A stretch of 64,000 nucleotides of DNA from positions 306,230 through 370,229 of the forward strand of contig RDEW01000032.1 in NCBI GenBank assembly GCA_011109175.1, written 5' to 3'. Origin of the DNA: Dicyema japonicum (lineage: Eukaryota; Dicyemida; Rhombozoa; Dicyemidae). Every line of letters starts with the position of its first letter. The first letter of the stretch is position 1. The notes below the pieces were generated by a model. It made no database searches, was not told the DNA's origin, and saw only the letters and a program-made list of their open reading frames with translations. The translations under genes were made by a program, and so were the position numbers. Shown here one piece after another: positions 24,663 to 37,141 of the stretch.

Positions 24663-26450
24663 CTTCCAGCCACAAGTTCACTTACAATCACCACCTAAAA
24701 TCTCAGGAAATATAATATAGGGAGATCAATCAGAAAAATATATCTCAAGAATTAAAGCATTGTGACCAGTTGAGGTTATTGATTGGAAGGTCGAGGTGAT
24801 GACGTACCTATTGTACGAAATGTCTAATTTGTTTAGTGATGTGTAATCTTTTGATTTCCTTATTGCTAGCATGGACGAGGTGACTGGTGCAGTAGACAAC
24901 CTATCTCTGAACAAACGAAAGACATGTCGAGTTCAAAAAGTGATTTAAATCCATATTGCTAAATTTCTTAACATTTTCTTTATCTTAGATTAGTGACCTC
25001 ACGTTTTTTTGAACATGTCAATACTGGGAACTAACATGAGACTTACATTATGCCAAGATCATGGCACAACACATCCACAATAAACACAATGGGTTAGCTT
25101 TAGTTAAAGCAGGAAGAACCTGTGTAGAGTTTGCTGATACATCATCAACAATACGGTCTTGAGTCTCCTGCACTCACTAAAGGAATGCCGATCATCTTCA
25201 GGACAAGAAGAACGAAAACCTTAGAGTCGGTGTTTTTTGCAGACCAATCCAGTAATCTGACAATTATAGCGGAAATTAAGACATATCTTCCATCTTCCTG
25301 ATTCTTCGGCATGTTGTCAAAGTATCAGAAGTTCCCAGATAAAGTAGGAAATGTATTCCAAAAGACTTTTCAAAAAATAGAGAAAATACGGAATAAAAAA
25401 GTAGCTCACAAACGCTACTGAATTATCGGTTGTTTATTGAGAACAGCTTATTGAGGGAATTTCCTTACGAAAAGTTTGTTTACAATTTCGCGAGCAGCTA
25501 CCCTAACTTTAATATTTTTGGAAAGTTGTTTTATCTTTTCTCTTTAATCATTGTTTTTATAATCCTATTTCATTTTTGTTGCATAACGACAGAGTGAGAA
25601 TTTTACTTTCTTTTTTAACAAGCATTATTATTATTTCAAACTAAAATATCTTATAAGTGCTTAATTGAGAACGAATGCTACATCCATCTTAAAAGATTAG
25701 GATATATCCTGAAATTCAGTTAGCATCACCACCTTAACCTTCCGAGCAATTACCCACTAACTTGATACTATCAGTAGAAATGCTTGCTATTGTTACTTTG
25801 TGGTAGATAACATCGATTTAATTAGTAAAGGGTGATTTATTTGAAAATAATGATAAAATAGTTTTTTAAAACTTCCTCTTCAACAGAAATCAAAGAATTA
25901 CATAAAATTATAATCTAACATCAAGGAAGGTCATATGAGTCACTATTAGTAAGATACATATAATATTAACTATCATCATATATGTGCAGATTTAAAAAAA
26001 GATCCCCCAACTTGATTCAATTTTACTGACGAGATTGTAGTCGGATCCTGTGTACATCAGGCACTTCCTTCGGCCAAACTATAATGTTTCTGATATCTCC
26101 TGAACCCATCAACTTGTTATTCTTGCTAGAACAAAGAAGACAAGGGCTTTCATCCGTAATGAAGCTAAATAGACATCTCAGAGAACAAAATCAATTTTAA
26201 TCCTCCAACCAATTACTTATGCTAACTAGTACTCTATTCTTTGTTCTTCCAATAAATTTAGGATTGAACTCATTATGCGAATTTAGACCACAAAAATCCT
26301 TTATTATTAAAAAAACAATAAGAGGATATGAGTTAATTACCCCCAACCAATTTAAATCTTCGACCAAGGTGAGTCAATTTAAAAATTACTGAGAGTCTTT
26401 GATGGTTCATCTTAGGTAATATTTGAACGATTCCATTCTCCCCTGTGTTT
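24663..26450. other. Gene-free stretch
   Basis: I see no conserved gene, no terminal repeats and no RNA gene. A block 'CTTAATTGAGAACGAATG' near 25660 is shared with about 7771 ('CTTAATTGAGAACGCATT'), pointing to another old repeat. Short frames such as 24914-24726 on the minus strand show no domain. Confidence 0.35.
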
Positions 26451-26459
26451 TTTCAATTC

Positions 26460-26659
26460 CTAAGAAAATTCATGGAATCCACCTGAGTCGAAAGAAGCCC
26501 ATACTTTACAAGCATCCAAAAAATCCCTAGTGTAGGGGCTTCCACAATGGTGGAAATGGACAGATTTGAATCCCGATAAAGACAGGTCTTATTCAAAAAG
26601 TGAATAATACCTTCTTCAGTTAAATCTGTGGTAATATTTGATGCCAATTTGCCTGCCAC
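26460..26659 (-). other. Coding-like repeat fragment
   Basis: The minus frame from ATG at 26657-26659 is open for 68 codons. Removing a possible 23-base GT-AG intron (about 26613-26591) gives another frame with a Cys/His-containing stretch HFHHCG. A diverged relative of the nucleotide sequence is on the minus strand at 51620-51490. Two dispersed copies suggest a transposon or gene-family fragment rather than a single-copy gene. It lies about 110 bases upstream of TMC, divergently. Confidence 0.35.
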
Positions 26660-26770
26660 TCAATAAATTCCACGCATAATTAGCTAATATGAAAAGCGAT
26701 CATTGTTTAATTGTGTGTGATCAACCGCATATTAATAGGGAATACCACTCGTGATAGAAACGGTCGAGAA

Positions 26771-28957
26771 ATGGAGGAACAGGACGAAAAGTTCACTTTG
26801 GTTAAAGAAAAACTGATCGAATACATGGAATACGCGAAAAACAACGAAAAACAAATAACAGTCTACTTTTTAAACGAACTTCTCAAAGAGACCAATCTGT
26901 CCTTCCAAGAAAAGCTTGAATTGAGAAATCAACTCATGGAAGAATATCCCCGCTAAAGAGCCCGGAGGCTTTCAAGAGGGACACTCAGCTCTTTTATCGG
27001 CAGAAATACATTAAAAGTATCGACTTTGAGCAAATCTACTCCAAATTCTTCCAGAAAATATACAGTTTCAGATATCCGTGTTAATTTTAGATAATTGGGG
27101 GTTCGGAGCTATGAGTTACTTCAAATTCCTGAAATTCATAATGATCTTAAATCTGTTGATCTTCGTCATCTCTTTTACCTTCCTGGGGATATTTCCTCTT
27201 ATGGGGAAAGGCAAAGTAGAGTGGCTCAATGTGAATTGTACCGAGCACACCCCGAGTCTCACAACGGGAATCTACACGGCATTTATCTCAATTTTTACGG
27301 GGGAGGTTTCGTTAAGTCTTATTTTAGGGATATTTGGAGTCCTCGTTTTTATTTTATGGGGGTTATGGACATACTGAGTATACAATCTCCTCGATCAATG
27401 TAGCCTATAATATGCAAACGGGGTACCCTCTGGTGATTTTGATCTGCTATGGAGTATCCCTGGTCTACTTGGGAGTGATGTACCGCTTCTGGTCATTTCC
27501 AGGTTGTACAGTCAGTCCAAGACGACGGCAATGTACAAAAACATCAGAAATGACGACCTGAGATTCACTCAGCTGGTTTATATCCAAAAGATATTCGGAA
27601 GCAAGGTCTCCGACAAGAAATACAAATTACGACAGTTCCAGGTATGTCCACGACTAATTGCAGATGGAAATATTCCACGAGCGACAGTTGCAGAAGAACG
27701 AGAAGACAAAAATTACCTTGGTTTACGTCATAATGAGGATACTGATCAACATCCTCACTGTCGGACTCATCGGGGGGAGTGCGTTCCTGATTTACTACGC
27801 CAACGAATACGCCTTGAAAAATAAAGTTGACTTCCACAATATTGAAGGGGAACATTTTGATTGAGTACAGCCCTTCATTCCTCTTCATCGTCTTCGACTT
27901 CATATTTCCCATAATATTGAACTTCTTCCAGCGCTTCGAAAAGTACAAAGGCAATACTGCCATTGTGATGAAGCTCCACCGGTATGGATGCTTCTTAACA
28001 TCTTAGACTGGTTTTGTTCAGAATGATCCCCCTGATTGTGTACATTTATTTTGTGTTCGGGTCCCATGACGAGGATGAAGAGTGCAAGAAAGTGAATGCC
28101 CTTAGTTTTACTGTAGTGCTGGGAAAATACCGCGGGCAAGTCTTTGTACAAGATTCTGTTCACCATCATGATTTTCGACCTCCTCTCTGTCCTTGTAGTG
28201 ACTCCCATACAAATTATAATCACCCAAAGACATCCAGAGTTCTTTCTGATGAACAACATAATCCAGCTTATCAAGATGCAGCTTCTCCAATGGTCTCCTT
28301 AGTAGTATATTCCAGGATAATGATGATCTTCGTCCCCCTGATTTCACTGATAACTCTGATCTTCCAAGTGTTTCTGATGTTCCTGAAATATGTAAATTGT
28401 CGTGAGATCTCAGATTGAACTCAAATATTTGACTTCTCAGTCGAAAATTCCGTTGAATTACATTCCGTCGGAAATATTCTTTACCGGTGTTCTCCTGGTA
28501 GTCTTCAACGTGAAATGCTTCATTTCGTTGTTCGTATTTTTCAGGTTTACTTATATTTACAATGTCAGAATGAAGACGTCCTTAGATTGTGGTCCCTTTA
28601 GGGTCCCCCACTCTTCGAATCCTTGTGAACCACATATACCCCAGAGTTCCGCGATTTATCAATAAATTTATTTTGCAGCAAAACACGATGATTGCCATCG
28701 GACTAATCTTTGTGTTCCGCGGTTTATAATATTTTAGAACGTCGGCGATTATCCTTTCCTGCAAGTTGAGGATTCTCAGCTTAGATTTGTCCACGTTGAA
28801 GAAAAACGTTGAAATTGTATTAGGTGCTGTTTATATCACAGAAAAAAAGATGGAACAAAAATCAAATGCCATTCGAATCAAATACGTCTCTGAAAGTAAA
28901 AGATATAAAAACGTGATCGACGACTATAGAAAGAACAAAGATAAACCTAACGAGTAG
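26771..28957 (+). CDS. Transmembrane channel-like protein (TMC), 13 exons
   Basis: TMC proteins are multipass membrane proteins; animal TMC1/2 form part of the mechanotransduction channel. Start ATG at 26771 (MEEQDEKFTL), about 636 residues. Family marks in order: FGAMSYFKFLKF and the first membrane helix; FTGEGYLESSFLFYG after splicing; YNMQTGYPLV; a helix with GGSAFLIYYAN; IEYSPSFLF and a helix ending FFQRFEKY; the signature CWENTAGKSLYKILF; QWIMMIFVPL; DCGPFR. Twelve GT-AG introns of 20-26 bases: 27065-27090, 27306-27327, 27492-27511, 27642-27663, 27826-27847, 27982-28006, 28092-28116, 28293-28315, 28392-28413, 28545-28568, 28625-28646, 28714-28737. A frame change near 26955-26965 (after MEEYPR) has no usable GT donor and may be a one-base assembly error or an atypical intron. 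A further 25-base intron near 28815 is possible and would change the last residues. The family call is very secure; the paralogue is not determined. Confidence 0.93.
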
Positions 28958-29870
28958 TTATTTAATAATGCCGCCAATTCTTATTAAATATTTAATTTAT
29001 TTTAATTAATAAAAGTCATTAAATAAATAAAAAAATTTAAAAGGCAATTTGGTTTGGTGATTTTTGTGAGATTTCGTTAACTTTCTGAGAGAAAGCCGCT
29101 TCCGCTCTAAATAGTAGCCTCATTCGGTAAGACTTCTTTGAGTGGTTCCTTACTTGCTAGAGTAAAACTAGCATCCATTTGTGCTACGTGATGTCGACCA
29201 CGTGGAAATTTCTTTTAAGACCTAGTTGGTTTGAAACAAATACTTGATGTTGTTACCACATGGGCAGAAATTATCTTAGAGTATGTACATCTACCATGAA
29301 GTGACCGATTGATGGTAGCATCGGTATTGTTTGCCAGAGGTAATAAAAGCGCCGCGGAAGATTTTTCTGACTCTCCGTGAGCCAGTTCTCCATTATCCTG
29401 GCGTTGATCCGGTTCAGGTTATTTGCATTCTTTCTATAGCGTTCCAGATGACCTGATCTGGAAAAACCAAACAAAAACGTCTGCATAGAAAAGATAAACA
29501 TATTATCGGATTCAGGAGTCAAGAGATCGGCCAGAAAAAAGTTAAACAGAAAGGATTTAACGGAGATCTTTGAGGGACTCCGTTGGGGAGGATACGTGAG
29601 ATGGATTTCAGATTTCTGAGGTATACATTTGCGTCCACTTATTACATCGGTATCTAAATACATTGGCGTCTCTAAAATATATACTATTTAAATAAATAAA
29701 AATAAATAAAATTAGCAAAAAACTGTGAAGAATTTTAATCAAACTGAAGAAGCAATATGGATTTTCAGGCACAAGTAGACCATTTGGTTCTTTCCTTGGA
29801 TTAATTAATTATGACTGTTTGTGTTGGGGCTACTAAGACGACATACTAATGAATTCTAGAATTGAAAATG
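28958..29870. other. Mostly non-coding, possible LINE fragment
   Basis: The minus strand 29663-29271 is open for 130 codons; its second half (RSGHLERYRKNANNLN then WLTESQKNLPRRFYYLW) loosely recalls LINE C-terminal sequence but lacks a firm motif. The rest is AT-rich. I do not call a gene. Confidence 0.25.
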
Positions 29871-30480
29871 ATTTTTTTTCGTATGCATAAGAAGTAAGAA
29901 TATTCGAATCTGCGAATATGAATTCAAACCCATTGGTTACGAAATTCTCCTATTAAAAGCTACTTGTAAATTTTTCGTATATTTGAAGATAAAATATTTG
30001 AACAGAATGCTTGAGTAATAAATACCAATTTTTAATTTGAAGATACAGTAATATTCCTCGAATTATTGTTCAGTGTTTATATATGTTTCATGTATTTGTT
30101 TTTCATTAGAACTCTGTTTACCGATGATGAGATCAGGATTTGTCAGATATTGCGCCATCCCGATCTCATACCTCTTCTGTTCATGACTGCTTGTAATTAA
30201 ATAGTATTTCTGTCGTATTGAATGACTTTATTTTATCGTAAAGTCCGAATGTAAAGACAGCTTTATATAGGACGCTAATAATCGTTGGCATAATCTGTTG
30301 TGTAATATTTGGTAATACTATGCGTAAGACTAAAGATTTTCTATTAAGAGACTTGAGGAAACTGATACTACATTGAATACAGGAGCTATGGATATAAATG
30401 TAAATCTGCAAAAAATGAGTATGGACCTGTATGGAATATCCTATTTGAAAGTATACCTGTAGCAGTAATCTAGTCTGTTA
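29870..30480 (-). repeat. Interspersed repeat family C, copy 3
   Basis: Reverse complement of 13425-14160, with long near-identical runs such as the pair around 30061-30120 and 13740-13800. Minus frame 30411-30181 keeps SLVLRIVLPN and VLYKAVFTFGLYDKI, which match the forward frames of copies 1 and 4. This is the least decayed version of that frame. Confidence 0.65.
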
Positions 30481-31109
30481 ACGTGAAGGTCGTCAGTGAC
30501 AAGAGAATGTGATCAGATCAATGACTTTACCAAAGCCTACCAGCCTCGTTTTGCCAATGCAGGCAAATGGCTACGACTTTGAAACTGACAACTCAATTGG
30601 TAGACAACCCCATTGTGTAACTTTTTAAGGCTTCAAGTGATTTGAAGTATTGACGTATATCAGTCGATTAGTTTCTCCATGGGCGTCGGTGATTTAATGT
30701 TTTCCCCTGTGTACCATCTCTCCGTTAGCTTAAAGGCCCTTTTCTGGGTTGCGGAGATTTTCTGGATGTTGGTATAAGAGGCCAGTGGACTTCATGAAGT
30801 ACACGCATATGAAATGCATGGTTCGATGTACTGTGAGTAGAGCGTTTTAAGTATAGGGTGATGTCCTATTTTCCATAGACCTGTTAGGCATTTCAAAAAG
30901 TTGATTTTCTTACATAACAGATTCTCCAAGCCAATCTATGTGAATGCTTCTATAGCGCTCCGCTCAAAAACTATGTACTTTATTGAAATAATGGTGTCTG
31001 GGGTATATCAGGAATGTGGTAGAAAAAAGTAGAAATCATAATGACCGCCCTAAAAAATAGAACTTCAATAATGAAGACTAATACTCATTCAGATAGTGAA
31101 ATAATGAAA

Positions 31110-32070
31110 TTGATCTTGCAAGGTATAATATCGACAGAAAGTACCAAAATTACAGAAAAATTTAAATTTTTGAATTTTTGTTAGTCTTTGAAGTAAAATT
31201 TAAAATTACGCTAATAATTCAAAACTGTCTAAGCTTTTTTTATTTCCAAAATTTATTTATTAACTTTTAGTTATATAAAGGATCTTCTATACTGATGAGT
31301 ATCATAGGATAGCCAAATATTGAGTATTCATTTTAACCTTGTAAGCAAGATGCTATGGTATTTTGGTGGGTCATTTGAAATTTGATTTCAGAACAAAGAA
31401 GTAGAAATGTCAACCAACAATTAGTGATAAAAAATTAAGTTTCAATACATATTATGGCAATGCGACTTTGAAAATGTATTAATTCCAAAAAAGTATATTA
31501 TTTTTTTGAATATATAAAATGAAGTAAAACAATAATGCGCAGATTAACATGAAGCAGACATTTCGCTTATTGAAAGAGAAAATTGATGAGTGAATATTTT
31601 GGAAGAAAATAGCAAATTATTTTTTTAATATCTGCGTTTTTAAAAATGTCATATATTAATGTTTCAAATAGATTTTTCAATGTTGAAATGTATTTGTATC
31701 TCATTATGACTCCCTTCACTGCTGATGGCATTAGGATTTTGTCCGGCGCCTATCTCAGAGCTCTTCTGTTCAATCTGTTTATAGGTTGATTGAAATATAT
31801 TTATTGTATCTTATAGTGATAGTCTAATGTGAAGACAGCTCTATATAGGCCGGTAAAATCATTTGCATAATAATTGTGTAATACTGTGCGTAATACCCAA
31901 AGATTTTCCATTAAGAGAGACTTGAGGGATTTTAATGATACATTGAATGCTGGAGCTATAGATATTACTTGTAAACCTACAAAAATTGAGAATGTACCTC
32001 TTATAGGATCTCCTATTATAAGTTTTAGATAGTCTACCTCCAGCTGCATTCTAGCCTGTCAGCGTGAAGG
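31110..32070 (-). repeat. Interspersed repeat family C, copy 4
   Basis: The 'CGACAGAAAGTACCAAAATT' end (31132 on) mirrors the 3' end of copies 1 and 2, and the minus frame 32049-31801 contains VLRTVLHN and GLYRAVFTLDYHYKI, aligning with copy 3. Copies 3 and 4 lie in tandem on the minus strand, as copies 1 and 2 do on the plus strand. Confidence 0.65.
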
Positions 32071-33860
32071 TTGTCAACCCTAATGAATTCTATCAGATCA
32101 AAGAACTCTTTATTCTGATAGACTTTAAAACCTAGCAGCCTCGGTTGGATCATAAGGCTACGGCTCTCGGAACAGAGAGTAATTTTCAACTGGGAGACAA
32201 CCTCATTGGGTTATTGGTCCTATCGATGAGACGGAAGGTAACCATATCCAAATTGACTAGAAAATTTTTAATAAGATTTTATAACTGGCAAAACTCTCAG
32301 TTTGTGTCTCTGTTCTTTAGAACGATAAAATATGCCTTCGCCAAAATGGGTCGATGAACTGCACACTAAACCAATCGGATGCATCATCTCTTGATTGTCT
32401 AAACATGGTGGAGCAATAGAAATCACAAAAACCAATAAAAAACCAAACCTCGTGAGATTTAAAAAAGGATGTGAAACGATAACGTATATTATCAGATATT
32501 TTGGTTGAATGCCTCGGGATAAGTAATAGTCCAACAGGATAATAGAATTCAAAAAAAACATGACCAGCAAAAATCTGTTAGTTGGATGTTCACTATCTGT
32601 TGACGGCTTCTATTTAAAGGCATTTGAGGACGATAATAGGGAAATCGCAGAGTTTTCCTCAATAAACCTGGAATCAATTTTCTTTGAAGATCTAATCTCA
32701 GAAAATATTAACTTGGCTAGGAACCAATAATTGAGATATCTATGGGTGAAAATTTTCTGGGACTGAAGAGACCAATAAGCATTCTTCTCATGGCTGAGAC
32801 AAGCTAAGGGTCTTCTTAGTCTCCTATCTTCACGTCGAACATGCAAAACCTCACTTCGCCTACATAAAGAGAAGTCACATTAGGCAGATGTAGGCACTTA
32901 ACCTAAAGACGAATATCACTAATGTATTAATGGGTTTGTATAAACGAGAGAGAACACCGCCATGACCTCATACCACATCAATTGGGAGTTCTTGGAGAGG
33001 AGCAGATTTTAACGAAGTTTAGGCATGCTTGATTGTTTCCTTGTAATTAAAAATGTTACACCTTAGATGGTCAATGTGGCCTTTAAGGTATCAAAAAAAA
33101 CCGAACATGATTATGATCTCAAGTTAGTTATAAATGGTTCATAAACCTGATTGAGACTCTTCAGTATTTTGACGCGAATCTAAAGCTTGAAGGTCTGTAA
33201 TCTCTCTATTTTTGGATCGTCGCTAACTGGAAAACATTGGGCTTACTTGGCTGCCATCTAATCTGCTTGATTTGTTCATTATTTAAGATTATGGAGCTTA
33301 AGTCTCCAAGAAGTTATCTGGTCTTGTTGAGGTACAAAATTTTTTAGAAAAATTATTTGGCTGTACAGACCGTTGATGGTTGTAATTATTATTATTATCA
33401 TACCACGTTTTTATTGATGTCAATTTTTATTTAAATTTTTATATTCCACGTAAAAGTTTCAAAAATTAATTTAAATAAAAATAATTTTAGTTGTTATTCT
33501 AAATGAGTTAAATTTATTTAAGAGAAACATCACCCTAGAGTCATACAGTCGCCCTGACTGCGTGGCTATCCTTCTCAGGATGGCGAGCTAGATGCCCTTT
33601 AGAATAAAGATGGATACACCATCATCAGCAGTAATTCCCACTATATCTAGACAACTCAAGCACGATTTATTATTAATGTCTGCCCTCGTCTGTTTCCTGA
33701 ATACATACTAATAATATTAAAATATCGTCTTAATTTTGGATCACATCGATTGTTAGTGAATTCTTAGAATTCAAGAAGAACATAGATATAATTGATGATG
33801 TTGTCGTGAATACTTGAAGAGTAACTAGCACTATGCATATATATATAGATTAGCGACTAT
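32071..33860. other. Gene-free stretch
   Basis: Several short frames (32145-32357 plus; 32570-32268 and 32846-32610 minus) have no domain and no consistent mini-intron structure. From 33400 the sequence is very AT-rich, then mixed. Nothing identifiable. Confidence 0.3.
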
Positions 33861-33861
33861 T

Positions 33862-34030
33862 GTGGGCGGAGATAGTAAAGCGATTAAATACTAGGCAAAG
33901 ACGGTTCTAATCTCATTTGAGTGGTAGAAAACTCTAATCCCCAGTACATAAAAACCAATTATTTATTTAACACCCAAGACCACGGTAAAACCAAACTAAC
34001 TATCACGTGATCCCGATGCCCTCCAATGTA
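33862..34030. repeat. tRNA-like head plus family A end
   Basis: 33862-33915 contains 'GGTTCTAATCTC', resembling a tRNA B box, on the plus strand. 33965-34015 is the 3' end of family A on the minus strand ('CCAAGACCACGGTAAAAC', then 'CTAACTATCACGTGATCCC'). Two SINE pieces abut. Confidence 0.45.
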
Positions 34031-34359
34031 AGTATTCTGGTCCCCCGTTGATTTCTGCGACATCATATTTATCTAATTGATCTCTGGGTCATCCACCTTT
34101 TATGTCACTTTGTCAACAGCCATCGGTTTTTATCATTTGAAGTGGTGGGAGTAAGTAATAAAATAACTAAGTGATCGCAGGCCAACAAGGTGAGGTAAAC
34201 CTATTGGAATAAGAACTTAACCGCTTTCCATTAAAAAAGTGAGTCTTTTTGTTCTCGGCTGGTTTTTAAAGTACGTAATAAGGATATACTAGAAGGTGCT
34301 TCCTAGGTCGTCCCACGTTGGGGATTCTCGTGTCGTTTGAATAGAAGTAATATTAAAAA

Positions 34360-34402
34360 GAAGCAGGGCCATTTGGTGTTCTGGAAGCAGGGCCATTTGG
34401 TT
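34360..34402 (+). repeat. Short tandem duplication
   Basis: 'GAAGCAGGGCCATTTGGT' occurs twice with five bases between the copies (about 34360-34377 and 34384-34401). No gene is apparent around it; 34030-35330 otherwise shows nothing recognisable. Confidence 0.7.
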
Positions 34403-35334
34403 TCCTTTTCAGTAATCTCCCAACTACATAGTTGAGGTTACGTCAAATCAGACTACAAAAGTTGCGATACTAGACTAAATAACACGGATTGTAGACCTCC
34501 ACGTCATGCTTTTGTTAAATCACTTACTCATAAGAGTTTTCTTTAATTGAATGCAAGTCCTCGTTGTTACATAACTTATCCGTATGAATTGAGGCAGTCA
34601 CTTTCCACAGTGTTGTGCAACTCCTCTCATGTCGTTGAGATGTCTTGACAAAGGTTGTATCCTTGATTTAAAAAGCAAGGCTATATCCACCGTTGATTTC
34701 CATGTTCCGAATCCACTCCTTGGTAGATTCAATGTAACTAATGCCAAAACTTATAAAGAATTAGAAGCGTAGCTGTCCACGTGTAAAATAGAACATTTCT
34801 TTGGGAACATTAAGCAAATTTTGAAGTAGACGTATTTGAGATCAGCATCAATGCTAACAAAGAGCGACTTGTATTAGTCCACATAAACGTGGACCAATCT
34901 AATTAAAGTATTCTTCCATCGTAATGTTTAAATGTGTACCCATTTCCATTCATAGTATGTCTCTAAAAAAGCCTCCATCAAGTCAGTAATCTCTAAGCTC
35001 AACGGACCAGTGGAAAATACCACATAGAGCTTTTAAAAGCAAATTAGTGCGATCAATGTCCTGAGGTGCCTCAGTCATCACTCCTCAATATGATTACGAT
35101 GCCTCTAATCGTTATTTCCTTTTTAGACACCTACTTCCTAACCAAGTCCCCTGCAATTAACAAAAAGTTGATACTTTGTTCATGAGATGAATAGAGGAAG
35201 TACATTTTGTTAACTCCTTCACTCAGCTGAAACTGTTATCGATAAAAATTGTGAAATATTTTAAATGCATTAATTTTATAAATTGATTATTTATTAAAAA
35301 TAGTAAATTAGTCATTTCAAATTTGTGTTCCTGT

Positions 35335-35578
35335 TTAGGCCTCGTGGCGGCATGTGGTGCTATGAGGCTAGTTGGTCATAAATTATTTTCCTTCCCTCCG
35401 ATGGCGTCATTGGATACATCTTACTGAGAGACGCCCAATCCCTGACCAGGCATCAAGAGGATCCAACTATTCCTTCCCCGGGGACAATGTCGTTACCTGG
35501 AGACAAGTTCTGGAACGCTGGAACGAGTCAGGACCAAGGAGTTGGTTAGTTTAGATACCGTTGGTCTTTGGAATAATT
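35335..35578 (+). repeat. SINE family A, reference copy
   Basis: Best preserved copy: head 'GGCATGTGGTGCTATGAGG' with 'GCTAGTTGGT' (A-box-like), 'GATGGCGTCATTGGATACA', 'GAGAGACGCCCAATCCCTGA', 'CAGGCATCAAGAGGATCCAA', 'CCCGGGGACAATGTCGTTAC', 'CTGGAGACAAGTTCTGGAAC', 'GAGTTGGTTAGTTTAG' and the end 'TTGGTCTTTGGAATAATTTT'. Other copies: 15612-15838, 21256-21500, 22268-22404, 4136-4212, 33965-34015. The 60-codon open frame inside is incidental. Confidence 0.75.
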
Positions 35579-35818
35579 TTAATCGACTAATCTTGATTTT
35601 TGAATATTTTCTTGTGGTGTTGTGCATGCACATACTACATATTAACAGCACTAGTACTTTAGTTGTGGAGACAGAATCAGAGAAATTCGGAGACTACTGC
35701 ACAGTGAATGTGTCAATGATAATACAATATGAAGTAGGTATGCCCTTGATTACATAAGCGAATTCAGAATGAATGCATTCCTAATGGACAGTTAAATTGT
35801 TAACACAATGTAAGAAAC

Positions 35819-35945
35819 GTGGTTCACCTTCACGTGGAGAAAATTGGATACAAGCATCAATCTGGCAACTAAAAGAAATTTTCGATGTGGTTCACCTTCA
35901 CGTGGAAAAATTGGATACAAGTATCAATCTGGCAACTAGAAGAAC
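35819..35945 (+). repeat. Tandem duplication, 69-base period
   Basis: The segment starting 'GTGGTTCACCTTCACGTGGA' at about 35819 is repeated at 35888, with a few substitutions and a one-base indel over about 57 bases; 'ATCAATCTGGCAACTA' occurs in both units. The plus frame 35797-35985 spans it, but the indel changes frame between units, so it is not a coding repeat. Confidence 0.8.
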
Positions 35946-36618
35946 CACTGTTATTCCCTGTCAACGCCCTGTATACCCAAAATAACTTCACTGTAAATAT
36001 CCTCGACTGGACACTTTGGTAGTACGTAGACATAATAAAACAGATTACTTTTGATTACAACAAAACGGAAGTACCACCAAACAACGACTTCTAATATTTT
36101 TGGAGGGTTTATTGGTTTCCAAGGATAAATGAATATGAAGAAATATGAATTTTCCACCAAATGGTGATACCAAAAATATAGTTATCCAGGGCAAAGGGAC
36201 AAATGAATAACAAGAAATTGTAGGAGTGACGAGGAAGATATAAACCAGGTAACAGCGTAATTTTGAAGCATGATATTAATGACAATCCCAAAACAGAAGA
36301 TTATACGACAACATTGACATATAATTATTACACAAACAATCAAGTCGACATTAGTAAAATTTCTTCATAATTCAAAGCACATGAAGAATTGATGAATCAA
36401 AGATCTACTATATAAAAGTTTGAAACATCTTGCATTTTCAATAATGAAGAAATAATAATAAATACAATAACTAAAAAGCAACAACAAACGACCACAAGAG
36501 GCGATGATAACGTGTATAATAAACTTGATGAATGGTGGTTGACCATTTTAAAAAATAAATTTTGATTAATATAATTAATAAAATTATATTTTTTATACTC
36601 ATTTTTGATTTTTTAACT

Positions 36619-36816
36619 TTACACGTTTGGATTTAAAAAAACAGTCCCACCCATGAGCGACGAGTCCATCTGCACGACACAGTAGTTAAAAGGGATCCTC
36701 TTATCTTTCTCCCTGACCAAATCCTCTGATGAAGATTGCATTATGAAAAATATTCCGCTAAAAAATGAAGTGATATCCACGACGGTAAGACGTGGGACAA
36801 AAATGGAAGAGGCCAT
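36619..36816 (-). other. Repeat family G, copy 2, open for 65 codons
   Basis: ATG at 36814-36816 to stop at 36619. The stretch is homologous to 18795-18960, where the frame is broken, so it is a fragment of a dispersed coding repeat rather than an intact gene. Shared residues are FIM, EDLVR and the region around GGT. A 26-base GT-AG intron inside is possible but does not improve the reading. Confidence 0.35.
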
Positions 36817-37141
36817 TGCTTGTAATGGTCTATTGGAGGATGGATTTTGTCAACACAAGCAGACGTTCTCTCTTGGCTACCTTTCTTGGATTAATTGGTT
36901 ATGACTGTTTGTGTTAGGCATAACACAGATTGTAGACACGTGGTTAATAAACACATGAAATATAAAAAGAAGGTATTTCAGTAAAGGAAATAAGAAGTAT
37001 ATAAAGAAGCATACAAGATAGATTTCGCGTATGTCTTTGAAGGAAATTGAAAATCATTTAATCAACCCCACTGTATTACTTTTTGAAAGGATATTCACAC
37101 TACAGCTTTCTATTTAGTTAGTTAGGTAAAGCACATTCCCA

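Noticed and set aside
27565-28347. Long minus-strand frames (up to 132 codons)
   Set aside because: They are antisense to TMC exons, whose identity is secure.
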